From positions 1 to 32,701 of the forward strand of contig CAUERX010000017.1 in the NCBI GenBank assembly GCA_959020415.1: DNA of 32,701 nucleotides, written 5' to 3'. Source of the DNA: an uncultured bacterium. GTDB lineage: Bacteria > Bacillota_I > Bacilli_A > RF39 > UBA660. A model generated the notes under the pieces. It was not told the origin of the DNA. It was given only the letters and a program-made list of their open reading frames with translations, and did not search any database. Below are positions 1-8,614 of the stretch, one piece after another (the first letter of the stretch is position 1; the number at the start of each line of letters is the position of its first letter). The translations under genes and the position numbers were made by a program.

Positions 1-65
1 TTTTCTCTTTTCTTTATTCTTTTTTCTCTATTCTTTTTTTGTCTATTTTTAGCTATTTTTAGTAT

Positions 66-82
66 CCCCCCCCCCCCCCCCC
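66..82. repeat. poly(C) tract of 17
   Basis: Seventeen consecutive C residues follow a nearly pure pyrimidine stretch (1-60). On the minus strand this is G17, downstream of the tldD-tldE terminator, so it is outside any visible gene. In an AT-rich genome such a tract stands out. Its length is likely to vary by slippage and may be unreliable in assembly. Confidence 0.9.
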
Positions 83-110
83 TATGTCAATATTTTCAAC
101 TCAAAATTCG

Positions 111-144
111 CAAAAAAACTTTAGTTATTTTTTTAACTAAAGTT
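111..144 (-). terminator. Terminator of tldD-tldE
   Basis: An 11-bp perfect inverted repeat (aactttagtta at 117-127, taactaaagtt at 134-144) is followed on the minus strand by a run of T from 117 to 111. It lies 30 bases after the tldE stop codon, the expected place for an intrinsic terminator. Confidence 0.75.
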
Positions 145-173
145 GAGTGGGGTAAAAAATATTATTAAAATAT

Positions 174-1448
174 CTATCCCCCGGCAATATTCAAATTTCT
201 TATTAAAACTGACGGAGAACCACTTTCAATATTAATGAACACCAAATCGTTTGCCGCTCTTTCAAAATTGTTAAATAATTCAAAAATATCAGTTGTCAAA
301 ATTGATGGTTCCAACGCCCTTACAATCTTGCCATTTTCTATTAAAGAAGCATACACCTGAATAGAAATAGTGCCTTTTTCCACAGAAACACTTCCATGCG
401 AAATCATAACCTGATCTATTATAATTCCATTACCTAAGTGATTAATTAAATCCTCTAATGAATTATCACCAGGCTTAAAATACATATTTCTCGTTGTCAT
501 TTGGCCAAAATAATTTCCTGATGACTTAACATTATCAATGGCTGCAGTTTTATTACTATATAAATATGTTTTAAGAACACCATCTTCAATTAAAACTTTG
601 TTTTGAGTCTTCGTTCCTTCACTATCGAAGGTTGTATATCCCGGAAACATCTTATTTAGTGGTTCTTCTAAAATTGTCACATTTCCAAATAATTTTTTAT
701 TTAACTTACCCTTAAAAATAGATCTTTCCTTTTGAATAAGCTCACTATCAAACATTGAAATGATTTCAGAAAGAATTTCGGCAAAAGCCATATTTTCAAT
801 AATCACATCATACTTACCTGTCTTTATCTTCTGACTATCCAAACGTAAAATCGCTTTTTCCATTGCTTGCATCGCCATTTCGTTAATATTTAATCCATCG
901 ACGTCTTTAGTAACAACTAAAGATCCAACCACGGCATTATTATCTTCCTTATCAGCGTTAACTTCAATAAATACCTCGTAATAACAATTGTTTTTCTGCA
1001 TTACGCATCGACCATCGACAATTTCCTGATATGAATTTGTTCCCCCTAAATAAGTTGTTATTTTACTAACATTTGGAAACCTAAATCTAAGCATATCTAA
1101 AGAAAGTAATCTTTCTTTCAAAGAAACCATATCAAAATCCAATATTGACTTAGGTGTCAAAACACTCTCTTTTTCATTTAAGTAAACATCTTTTGGAAAA
1201 GTATCAATAGCTAAAGCCTTCTCCTTTAAGTCTTTAATAATTTCTTCAGTTAAATAATCTGTATTTATTTTTACCGTTTTTCCATTAATTTCACCCTTAC
1301 AACTATAAGACATTACTATACTTTTATAGTTTTGAATAACTTCATCATTAATGACATTTAAAAAATAATCGTTTTTATCATTCATCACAATTTGAAAATT
1401 AGTAAAACCATATGTTTTTGCTAAATCAATAAACTCTTCTTTATTCAT
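174..1448 (-). CDS. tldE: TldE/PmbA-family peptidase subunit
   Basis: This 424-residue protein has the length and layout of the TldE/PmbA (modulator of DNA gyrase) family: an N-terminal domain with G-rich turns, and a C-terminal half with the family-typical stretch around G-T-I-S-I-Q-V and the ending S-G-S-P-S-V-L-I. TldE lacks the HExxxH zinc site and works as a heterodimer with TldD, which degrades small unfolded peptides and in some bacteria processes peptide antibiotics. The ATG overlaps the end of tldD by 8 bases (ATGAATAA), with GGAGGA inside tldD as its ribosome site, so the two are translationally coupled. The partner specificity is inferred from the family. Confidence 0.9.
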   Translation of the reverse strand: MNKEEFIDLAKTYGFTNFQIVMNDKNDYFLNVINDEVIQNYKSIVMSYSCKGEINGKTVKINTDYLTEEIIKDLKEKALAIDTFPKDVYLNEKESVLTPKSILDFDMVSLKERLLSLDMLRFRFPNVSKITTYLGGTNSYQEIVDGRCVMQKNNCYYEVFIEVNADKEDNNAVVGSLVVTKDVDGLNINEMAMQAMEKAILRLDSQKIKTGKYDVIIENMAFAEILSEIISMFDSELIQKERSIFKGKLNKKLFGNVTILEEPLNKMFPGYTTFDSEGTKTQNKVLIEDGVLKTYLYSNKTAAIDNVKSSGNYFGQMTTRNMYFKPGDNSLEDLINHLGNGIIIDQVMISHGSVSVEKGTISIQVYASLIENGKIVRALEPSILTTDIFELFNNFERAANDLVFINIESGSPSVLIRNLNIAGG

Positions 1449-2820
1449 CGCTCATTCCTCCAACTAATATTTTACTAACTTTAATTTCTGGTTGCCCAAC
1501 AGTATTATAAATATAACCACTTCCCGCAGAACACACTCCATTACCGAACCATAAATTAGGACCAACCATTTCAACGTTTTGTAAAATATCAAGACTATTT
1601 CCGATTAAAGATATCCCTTTAACACGTTTAGTAATTTTCCCATTTTCAATTAAAAATGCTTCTGACACATTAAAATTAAAATCACCTGTCCCTGGCTCAA
1701 CTATACCACCATTTAAATTCTTGCAATAAAATCCATAATCAATACTAGCCACCATTTCTTCAAAGGTGTCATTACCAGCAGCTAAATAAGTATTGTTCAT
1801 TCTTGAAGTCGGCGCATAAAGGTAATCTTCACGGCGCCCAGATCCTGTGCTTTCCATTCCCATTTTCCTACCATTTAATTTATCGATTAAAAAGCCTTTA
1901 AGTATCCCGTTTTCAATTAAAATATTTTTCTGTGGCAAATGGCCCTCACTATCATATAATACATATCCAAAATTTGGTTTCAATGTTCCATCATCAATCA
2001 AAGTAACTTTAGAAGAACCAACTTTTTGTCCAAGTTTATCATAAAATACACTTTTTTGATAAGCAACTGCCGAAGCCTCTAAACCATGACCACAGGCTTC
2101 ATGAAAAATAGTTCCACAAAAGCCCCCGCTTAGTATTACTGGATAATAGCCACCCTTAACCGAAACAGCATCTAATTTCTCCACTAAAGTTTTTACACTT
2201 TCCAATGCTTTTTCTAATATCTTATCTTCATCGACAATTTCTAAACCGCCAAAACCACCTAAATCACACAACTGGGATTCTGACACTTCGCCCTTTGCTC
2301 CATATATAAATACGATAATTCTTGTAATTAAATTATTAAATTTTACATAAGTTCCGTCAGTTGCTGCTACAGTAATTAAAGCTTCTTCCATATCTAGCAT
2401 CACTGTAACTTGTGTAATAAATTCACTATAGTCTCTTACCTGACTATCGATTCTATGACATAAATCTTTAAACCAATTAACATCAAAATTATTATAATTT
2501 TTCTCCGGAATAAAATAATTTTCCTCAAGTTTTAAAGGAGAAATTTCTATTTTTCTTATCCCGTCAAAATTTAACGCCAATTTTTTAGTTTCCAAAAGCA
2601 AATTATCTTCGCTTAAATCATTAGTTGCTACATAAGCAACATTATTATCACAAGCTAAACGAATTCCCGCTCCCTTTGTGTAATTTACTCTAACATCATC
2701 TAATTTACTATCTTCAAAAATATAACGTTTAAATCTTTTATCTTCGTAATATACCTCTCCGAAATCAGCCCCTGCTGTAACACTCTCACTTAAAACTTTA
2801 AAAATTAATTCTTTTTCCAT
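1441..2820 (-). CDS. tldD: TldD-family zinc metalloprotease
   Basis: The 459-residue product carries the TldD active-site motif HExxxH as HEACGH at about residues 240-245, within the typical context G-F-C-G-T-I-F-H-E-A-C-G-H-G-L-E-A. This is the catalytic, zinc-binding subunit of the TldD-TldE cytosolic protease; the active site lies inside the heterodimer and accepts only unfolded peptides. The gene is first of a two-gene operon with tldE. A TATAAT box on the minus strand at 2851-2846 may be its promoter, but no convincing -35 precedes it. Length and motif are normal; no sign of decay. No peptide substrate gene was seen nearby. Confidence 0.93.
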   Translation of the reverse strand: MEKELIFKVLSESVTAGADFGEVYYEDKRFKRYIFEDSKLDDVRVNYTKGAGIRLACDNNVAYVATNDLSEDNLLLETKKLALNFDGIRKIEISPLKLEENYFIPEKNYNNFDVNWFKDLCHRIDSQVRDYSEFITQVTVMLDMEEALITVAATDGTYVKFNNLITRIIVFIYGAKGEVSESQLCDLGGFGGLEIVDEDKILEKALESVKTLVEKLDAVSVKGGYYPVILSGGFCGTIFHEACGHGLEASAVAYQKSVFYDKLGQKVGSSKVTLIDDGTLKPNFGYVLYDSEGHLPQKNILIENGILKGFLIDKLNGRKMGMESTGSGRREDYLYAPTSRMNNTYLAAGNDTFEEMVASIDYGFYCKNLNGGIVEPGTGDFNFNVSEAFLIENGKITKRVKGISLIGNSLDILQNVEMVGPNLWFGNGVCSAGSGYIYNTVGQPEIKVSKILVGGMSDE

Positions 2821-2987
2821 GAAATCACTCTTTCCATTTTTTACTATTATAGTATACTATAGCGCACTAAAAATAACAACTCATATAAACGCAAACAACC
2901 AATTATTTCATAAAAAAACACCTTTTATTTTCCAATAAAAGCACATTCAAATAAAACAAGTCGTTCTCATTTTTAACACACTTCTAT

Positions 2988-3016
2988 TTGACAATAACCT
3001 ATAAAAAATATATTAT
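2988..3016 (+). promoter_or_regulatory. SigA-type promoter of the glycosyltransferase gene
   Basis: TTGACA at 2988-2993 and TATTAT at 3011-3016 are separated by exactly 17 bases, a near-consensus vegetative promoter. Transcription would start near 3023, giving a leader of about 40 bases to the ATG at 3065. Confidence 0.8.
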
Positions 3017-3064
3017 ATATTAAACAGGGAAATTATAAACGGTTTAGTGTGGAAGGAAAGTAGT

Positions 3065-4180
3065 ATGAAAGTATTATTATTATCGTGTAGTACCGGTGGT
3101 GGCCATGATGCCGCTGCTTTAGCTGTCAAAGAAAAACTTGAAAGCAAAGGCGTAGAATGTATTTTAATTGACTCTATTGAACTCACCAGTAAAGGGCTTT
3201 CTAAAAGAGTCGATAAAGCTTACATCAGCATCGTCAATAATCGCCCAAGCTTATTTAAAAAAATATACGGTTTTAGCGATTGGTATGGAAAATTAAAAAT
3301 AAAATCACCAGTGTATGGAATAAACGCTCTATTTAGTCGCAATCTTGCTGATTATATCGAAAAAAATGAATTTGACGTAGCCATAGCTACTCACCTATTT
3401 CCAGCAGAAACTTTAACGCGTATTAAAAAGAAAAATCCAGATATTCACTTTTTAGTCATTTCAACAGATTATGTCAGTACCCCACTTTGGGAAGAAACTA
3501 ATCCTGACTACTTTTTTATTGCCAGCGAAAAGTTAAAAGAAAGTTACACTAGTAAAGGTATTGACGAAGAAAAATTACTGCCTTTTGGTATTCCTACTCA
3601 TCCAAAATATGAACATAAAAAATCTAAGAAAGACGCTTGTAAAAAATTAGATATCGATCCAAATAAAAAAGCTATTTTAATCATGTCTGGTAGTATGGGT
3701 TTTGGTGATTTAGAAACAACTATCAGTAACATTCTAAATACTTATCAAAATGAAACAGAAATAATTACCATCTGTGGTCACAATGAAAAACTTCAAAAAA
3801 ATTTAAAACAAAAATTTGATAATCCAAACTTAAAAATTTATGGTTTTAGATCAGATATTAATACCTTTATGGACGCCTGCGACTTAATTATCACTAAACC
3901 TGGTGGATTAACTAGTACTGAAACCGCAGTTAAAAATATCCCTACTATTTTCACAAAACCAATCCCTGGTTGTGAAAATTATAATGCAAATTTCTTTGCC
4001 AAAAATAATATGGCTTTAATTGCTAATAACAATGAAGAAATTATGACTTCTATTGAAATTTTACTAAATAATAAAAAAATAATTAATAATATGATTAAAA
4101 GTCAAAATAAAAACATCAACAAAAATGCTACTAGAGACATCTGTAACTTTATTATTAAAAACTATAAAAACTCAAACTAA
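3065..4180 (+). CDS. UgtP/MGDG-synthase-like glycosyltransferase (GT28)
   Basis: The product (371 residues from the ATG at 3065) has the two halves of MurG-like GT-B enzymes: an N-terminal MGDG-synthase domain beginning with the G-G-G-H-D-A-A-A loop, and a C-terminal Glyco_tran_28 domain with the nucleotide-sugar signature around K-P-G-G-L-T-S-T-E. Family members move glucose or galactose from UDP-sugars to diacylglycerol on the inner membrane face, making glycolipids and the lipoteichoic acid anchor. A GTG lies 18 bases upstream in frame at 3047, but the GGAAGGAAAG ribosome site fits the ATG. It is a single-gene unit with its own promoter and terminator. MurG itself is less likely because the N-terminal domain is of the lipid type. 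Confidence 0.87.
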   Translation: MKVLLLSCSTGGGHDAAALAVKEKLESKGVECILIDSIELTSKGLSKRVDKAYISIVNNRPSLFKKIYGFSDWYGKLKIKSPVYGINALFSRNLADYIEKNEFDVAIATHLFPAETLTRIKKKNPDIHFLVISTDYVSTPLWEETNPDYFFIASEKLKESYTSKGIDEEKLLPFGIPTHPKYEHKKSKKDACKKLDIDPNKKAILIMSGSMGFGDLETTISNILNTYQNETEIITICGHNEKLQKNLKQKFDNPNLKIYGFRSDINTFMDACDLIITKPGGLTSTETAVKNIPTIFTKPIPGCENYNANFFAKNNMALIANNNEEIMTSIEILLNNKKIINNMIKSQNKNINKNATRDICNFIIKNYKNSN

Positions 4181-4201
4181 TAATATCAGTTTGAGTTTTT
4201 T
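4166..4201 (+). terminator. Terminator after the glycosyltransferase gene
   Basis: A 12-bp perfect stem (aaaactcaaact 4167-4178, agtttgagtttt 4188-4199) runs into a T tract and includes the stop codon of the upstream gene. Confidence 0.85.
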
Positions 4202-4277
4202 CTACTACGCATTAGTGAAATAATTAAATTACCAATCGAAACTATTTTAGGCAAAACGCCTGAAACAGATAATCCGT

Positions 4278-5849
4278 TCACATTTTCTGGTATAAAGTAG
4301 CAATAGCCTCTGCCACCTTAATTCCATCCATTGCCGAAGTTGTAATTCCTCCCGCATAACCAGCGCCTTCTCCGCAAGGATAAATCCCTTCAATATTACT
4401 AACAAAATTATCATTTCTTAATATTTTGATTGGTGATGAAGTTCGGCTTTCAATTCCCGCTAAAATAACATCATCAGCGGCAAAACCTTTTATTTTTCTA
4501 TCAAAATTTTCCATAGCTTCATTTAATGCCTGAATAACATACTCTGGTAAAATATCGTTCAAATCAGTCCACGCATAACTACCCTTAAAAACAGGCTTAA
4601 TTTTTCCAAAATTATTAGATAAAGTCTTATTTTTAAAATCTTTATAAAGCTGAATTGGTATTTTCCCATTCCCATTTTGATATGCTTTACTTTCAAGTAA
4701 ACGTTGATATTTAATACCATCCATTGGATTATTACCAAAGTCTTCAGGTGATACTGTTACCACAATTGCGCTGTTAGCATTTTCGCTATCCCGTTTATAA
4801 TCACTCATTCCATTAATTGCAAGCATTCCCTCTTCTGAAGACGCGTTTATTACATACCCACCTGGACACATACAAAATGAATATACACCTCTACCATTTT
4901 CCGCCTTATAGGTTAATTTATAACTAGCTACTGGTAAATCTAGATTATCACCGTACTGTGCTTTATCGATCATTTTTTGTGGATGCTGAACTCTAACCCC
5001 AACAGCAAAAGGTTTGCTTTCCATCAAAAGGCCTTTTTTATAAAGCATTTCAAAAGTATCGCGTGCACTATGGCCAATTGCTAAAACTAAAATATCACAG
5101 TCAATATTTTCATCATTAACAATGATACTACTAACTTTTCCATCAGATATATTTATATCATTTAAACAAGCGTTGTATTTAATTTCACCGCCCATTTGAA
5201 TAATTTTATCACGCAGATTTTTAACTATTTCACGAAGCAAATCTGTTCCAATATGTGGCATATTTTCCTGCATTATTTCAAAAGGAGCGCCTGCCTGAAC
5301 AAATGTCTCAAATACTTTTCGCATACGATTATTTTTATCTTTCACTAAAGTATTCAGCTTACCATCAGAGAAAGTTCCAGCCCCTCCTTCACCAAATTGA
5401 ACGTTAGATTCTTTATTTAAAAGTCCGTCTTTCCAAAACTTTTGAACAGTTAAAATTCGCTTTTCAACCCTTTCGCCACGTTCAATTACAATTGGCCTAT
5501 AACCGTTTTCCGCTAATAAATAAGCACAAAATAATCCTGCCGGTCCGCTTCCTACGATTACTGGCCTATGCTTCAATGGCTTATCACCACTAGCAACAAA
5601 TTGGTATTTTTCATCCTTTACCTCTAAAATATCAGCCATATTTCTTTTTAAAATTTTCTCTGGTGCTAAAAGATCAACATCAACTTCGTAAACATAATGG
5701 ATATCATTTTTTCTTCTAGCATCCAAAGATTTCTTTTTAATAATAAGTTTTAAAATATCACCCTCAGGAACTTTGAGCTTCCGAGCAACTCTCGCTTTAA
5801 GATTATCTTCATTTAAACCTAATCTAACTTGTCTTACTCTAATCATCAT
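4278..5849 (-). CDS. FAD-dependent dehydrogenase (COG2509 type)
   Basis: A 523-residue flavoprotein. Residues 1-90 form the small N-terminal region typical of this uncharacterised family. A Rossmann FAD-binding motif G-S-G-P-A-G (V-I-V-G-S-G-P-A-G-L-F-C-A-Y-L-L) follows near residue 95, then E-R-G-E and G-G-A-G-T-F-S-D-G-K-L, and a C-terminal FAD contact in Y-P-C-G-E-G-A-G-Y-A-G-G. The substrate is unknown; related proteins are annotated only as NAD(P)/FAD-dependent oxidoreductases. The start ATG overlaps the end of the upstream flavoprotein gene by 11 bases, with GGAAAGGG as ribosome site, so the two are coupled and may act together. Confidence 0.85.
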   Translation of the reverse strand: MMIRVRQVRLGLNEDNLKARVARKLKVPEGDILKLIIKKKSLDARRKNDIHYVYEVDVDLLAPEKILKRNMADILEVKDEKYQFVASGDKPLKHRPVIVGSGPAGLFCAYLLAENGYRPIVIERGERVEKRILTVQKFWKDGLLNKESNVQFGEGGAGTFSDGKLNTLVKDKNNRMRKVFETFVQAGAPFEIMQENMPHIGTDLLREIVKNLRDKIIQMGGEIKYNACLNDINISDGKVSSIIVNDENIDCDILVLAIGHSARDTFEMLYKKGLLMESKPFAVGVRVQHPQKMIDKAQYGDNLDLPVASYKLTYKAENGRGVYSFCMCPGGYVINASSEEGMLAINGMSDYKRDSENANSAIVVTVSPEDFGNNPMDGIKYQRLLESKAYQNGNGKIPIQLYKDFKNKTLSNNFGKIKPVFKGSYAWTDLNDILPEYVIQALNEAMENFDRKIKGFAADDVILAGIESRTSSPIKILRNDNFVSNIEGIYPCGEGAGYAGGITTSAMDGIKVAEAIATLYQKM

Positions 5850-7056
5850 TAATGCCCTTTCCGGCTATCATCCCACTTATCCAAGCAAAGCCTAAATTAT
5901 ATCCACCGCAGTCACCATTAACATCTAATAATTCACCACATAAATATAAACCGTGAGTTTTTAAAGACTCCATAGTACAAGGATTGATTTCATCAAGTGG
6001 AATTCCCCCACTGCATATTTGCGCTCTATCGAAAGACTTAGTCCCTGTTATTTTCAAATTAAATTCGCTAAGTGTTTTAGCTAAAGCATATTTTTCTTTT
6101 TTATTTAGTTCATCATAATACTTCTCAGGATTAATGTCTGCTTTATTAAGTAAAACTTTTATTAACTTGTAATTAAATAGTCCCTCAAAAAATTGAAATA
6201 AAGTTCTTCCTGTAACTTCCACGCTTCTATTTTCTAAAAAATCTAAAACATCAGAAATAGAATTAAGCCAAGGCAAAAAATTAATAAAAAGTTCTACTTC
6301 AATGCCTTTATCTAAACTACGCGCTGCTAAACTACTTAAATTAAAGGTGCATACCCCGCTTATTCCCTCATCAGTAAGCTGTGCTTCTCCGCTTTCCGCT
6401 TTAATAAATTTTCCATTTTCAAACAAAGATATTTTTGCATCACATCGAACGCCATCCCAATCTTTAAAATATTTTTCATTACCACAAAGACCAACTAATC
6501 CTGGACAAGGCTTAATTAATGAATGGCCAAAAGCTTGAGCTAAATCATAGCCCATACCATCTGATCCTGATAAAGGCATAGCTTTACTTCCAGTACACAG
6601 AATAATTTTGTCAAAATACAAAGATTCACTATTAGGATTAACGACAAATTTATCTTCTTTAACAATTTCTTCCACTAAAAAGTCATTAATTACTTTTACC
6701 TCAAACAATTCACTCTCCAAAAGCAAAGCATCTCTTACACTAATTGCTTGATTAGAAGATGGATAATAATATCCATTTTTAATTTTTGGAACAATTCCTA
6801 TTCTTACAAATAAAGATAAAATTTCCTCTTTATTTTCCTTAGTTATTATTCTATCTAAAAAATCTTTATTAAAAGAATAATAATGTTTTAAATCCATATC
6901 ATCATTAAAATAATTACATTTACCATTACCAGTAACTAAAATCTTTTTACCACAAACATTATTTTTTTCTAAAATTGTCCCTTCATTACCAGATGCTGCC
7001 GCATAAATAGCTGCCACCAGTCCTGAAGCACCTCCACCAATTATTCCAACCTTCAT
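5839..7056 (-). CDS. HI0933/BaiN-family flavoprotein
   Basis: The N-terminus V-G-I-I-G-G-G-A-S-G-L-V-A-A is a dinucleotide-binding fold for FAD, and the C-terminus contains G-D-C-G-G-Y-N-L-G-F-A-W-I-S-G, diagnostic of the HI0933 (YhiN/BaiN-like) family. About 405 residues, normal length. Some relatives reduce bile-acid intermediates in gut bacteria, most have no known substrate, so only a flavin-dependent oxidoreductase is claimed. A GTG two codons upstream (7062) is possible, but the GAGG ribosome site is correctly spaced only for the ATG at 7056. The gene is first in a two-gene flavoprotein operon. Confidence 0.85.
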   Translation of the reverse strand: MKVGIIGGGASGLVAAIYAAASGNEGTILEKNNVCGKKILVTGNGKCNYFNDDMDLKHYYSFNKDFLDRIITKENKEEILSLFVRIGIVPKIKNGYYYPSSNQAISVRDALLLESELFEVKVINDFLVEEIVKEDKFVVNPNSESLYFDKIILCTGSKAMPLSGSDGMGYDLAQAFGHSLIKPCPGLVGLCGNEKYFKDWDGVRCDAKISLFENGKFIKAESGEAQLTDEGISGVCTFNLSSLAARSLDKGIEVELFINFLPWLNSISDVLDFLENRSVEVTGRTLFQFFEGLFNYKLIKVLLNKADINPEKYYDELNKKEKYALAKTLSEFNLKITGTKSFDRAQICSGGIPLDEINPCTMESLKTHGLYLCGELLDVNGDCGGYNLGFAWISGMIAGKGINDD

Positions 7057-7146
7057 ATTCACACCTCACTTTTCCATTATATCAAATTTAAAACATTTTA
7101 TCATCAATTATCACCATAGTTTAATTACCACTAAATAACTATTTGT

Positions 7147-7155
7147 CATACACTA
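7147..7155 (+). promoter_or_regulatory. Sporulation-type -10 box (CATACACTA)
   Basis: CATACACTA fits the mother-cell sigma consensus patterns from Bacillus (SigK CATAnnnTA; SigE CATACA-A/C-T). It lies 20 bases before the start codon of the BclA-like gene, so the leader would be very short. A clear -35 is not visible. No TATAAT-type promoter competes nearby. Confidence 0.35.
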
Positions 7156-7174
7156 ATGTAGAAAGGAGAATAAT

Positions 7175-7972
7175 ATGCAATACAATAAGAAAATATGTGA
7201 GATTCTTGAACAAGGTAAACGCTGTAAAGCTAATATGGCTTGCGTAGGACCAACAGGACCAACGGGACCCGCTAATGGAACAATCACAGTACGAAATACT
7301 ACCACTGCCGAAGCCGGAACTCCAGCTTCAGTTACCAATGCTGGCGATGAACAAAATGTTATATTAGATTTTGTTATCCCAAAAGGTTATGATGGAATCG
7401 ATGGTGCTATGGGACCCACTGGCGCTGCAGGAATAACAGGACCAACAGGGCCAACTGGAGCAACCGGAGCAATCGGCCCCACTGGAGCAACAGGCCCTAC
7501 TGGACCGACTGGAAGTGCTATCGGAGTGTATGGTGGACTTTATAATTCATCATCACAACTAGTCTTCTTTACTGCAGCCGATACATATGTTAAATTAAAT
7601 CTTAATACAGCTCTACCATCAAATCAAGTAACACCAAATGCTAATAGTACAATAACAGTTAACGAAACAGGAACATACGAAATAAACTATAATATTTTAA
7701 TGTCCACAAGTGCAGCTGTTGACGTTTCAGCAGCTGTTAGAAATAACGGAACCGTTATACCACAAACTAGAGGTTCCCAAACCCTTGCTATTGATGATAC
7801 AACTACTCTTGCCTACGACGGCAGATTATCATGCAGTACTATTGTTAACTTGACCGCAGGAGATATTTTAGATCTTGTAGTTTTAGTTCTAAGAACACTA
7901 CCAACTGGACTTGATGCTGCCGTAAATGGTAACGCTAACTGTACATTAACAATTAAAAAAATTAATAATTAA
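7175..7972 (+). CDS. BclA-like collagen-repeat surface/exosporium protein
   Basis: The 265-residue protein has four parts: a short Cys-containing head (1-24); a first G-P-T block; a linker (about 34-70) of the type found between collagen blocks in such proteins; a second G-X-T collagen block (about 80-112); and a C-terminal beta-sandwich domain (about 115-265) resembling the BclA trimer-forming (TNF-like) domain. Such proteins form hair-like trimers on spores (BclA) or on the cell surface. There is no signal peptide, which fits a spore-coat protein made in the mother cell. AGAAAGGAG precedes the ATG. Spore association is an inference from architecture, absence of a signal peptide and the upstream -10 box. 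Confidence 0.8.
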   Translation: MQYNKKICEILEQGKRCKANMACVGPTGPTGPANGTITVRNTTTAEAGTPASVTNAGDEQNVILDFVIPKGYDGIDGAMGPTGAAGITGPTGPTGATGAIGPTGATGPTGPTGSAIGVYGGLYNSSSQLVFFTAADTYVKLNLNTALPSNQVTPNANSTITVNETGTYEINYNILMSTSAAVDVSAAVRNNGTVIPQTRGSQTLAIDDTTTLAYDGRLSCSTIVNLTAGDILDLVVLVLRTLPTGLDAAVNGNANCTLTIKKINN

Positions 7973-7975
7973 TAC

Positions 7976-8006
7976 AAAAAATGCTAGAAATTAACTAGCA
8001 TTTTTT
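7976..8006. terminator. Bidirectional terminator between collagen-like gene and GNAT pseudogene
   Basis: A 12-bp perfect inverted repeat (aaaaaatgctag 7976-7987, ctagcatttttt 7995-8006) gives a hairpin flanked by A and T runs on either strand, so it can stop both converging genes. The restored stop codon of the GNAT pseudogene falls within its right arm. Confidence 0.8.
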
Positions 8007-8531
8007 GTTTTTTAAATATTCCTCTTTAGTGAATTTATAAACATAACATTCTTCAATACCACCACAAGTATAATTACTTGTTAAACGCTCCCCGTTTTTT
8101 TCTCAAAAAGCCTAGTTTTTCTATTAATCTCCATAAAGCAGGGTTACATATAGCCGCATATGTTTCAAAAGCATTTATATCTACCTTATCGAACATATAA
8201 TCTATAATTGCAGATGCTGCTTCATAAGCATATCCGTTGCTTTGAAATTCTGAATTAATAAACCAACAATATCTCTTATATCTAAAGCACTAGCATTACC
8301 TTCTTTTAAAAATATTGACCAGCAAAAAACGTCATTATTTTTTGCGCACTCTAATTTCTTCATTTGCCATGGCAATTCGAGTTCCCAATCACTATTTAAT
8401 TTAGAAGTCAAATAATATTCATTAACTTCTGGAATACACAATATTTCCCATAAAGTCTTTAAGTCTGATTCTTCGGTTGCCCTAAGAATTAATCTTTCAG
8501 TTTCTATTTTTTTAGAGCCTAAAAATTTCAT
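7995..8531 (-). pseudogene. GNAT acetyltransferase (RimJ/RimL type), two frameshifts
   Basis: The first part (ATG at 8531, ribosome site GGTAGGAT) encodes the RimJ/RimL start E-T-E-R-L-I-L-R-A-T. Near 8262 the frame is lost: one missing T in the run after GTTGG makes the frame end in L-I-Q-N-F-K-A. In the next frame the protein continues with F-I-N-S-E-F-Q-S-N-G-Y-A-Y-E-A and N-P-A-L-W-R-L-I-E-K-L-G-F, the acetyl-CoA-binding end of the fold. A second shift near 8100, one extra A in a run of seven, must be undone to read G-E-R-L-T-S-N-Y and end at the TAG at 7995-7997. Two independent small indels indicate real decay rather than one sequencing error. The original substrate is unknown. Confidence 0.85.
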
Positions 8532-8572
8532 ATATCCTACCATCTACTATTTTTTAACCTTTAATAAATAAG

Positions 8573-8581
8573 ATTATATCA
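8573..8581 (-). promoter_or_regulatory. Extended -10 promoter of the GNAT pseudogene
   Basis: TGATATAAT on the minus strand (8581-8573) is an extended -10 element (TGn plus TATAAT), 42 bases before the start. No -35 is visible; the preceding bases belong to the ftsW terminator. Confidence 0.45.
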
Positions 8582-8590
8582 TAAATACTG

Positions 8591-8614
8591 AAAAAAGACA
8601 TCACCGTTGATGTC
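8591..8614 (-). terminator. Terminator of the spoVD-mraY-ftsW operon
   Basis: A 7-bp stem (gacatca 8597-8603, tgatgtc 8608-8614) with a 4-base loop is followed on the minus strand by six T. The stem overlaps the last ftsW codons, so the operon ends here without a murG gene. Confidence 0.8.

Noticed and set aside
7153..7338. Open frame on the minus strand opposite the collagen-like gene
   Set aside because: It is produced by the repetitive G-P-T codons read backwards; it has no start signals.
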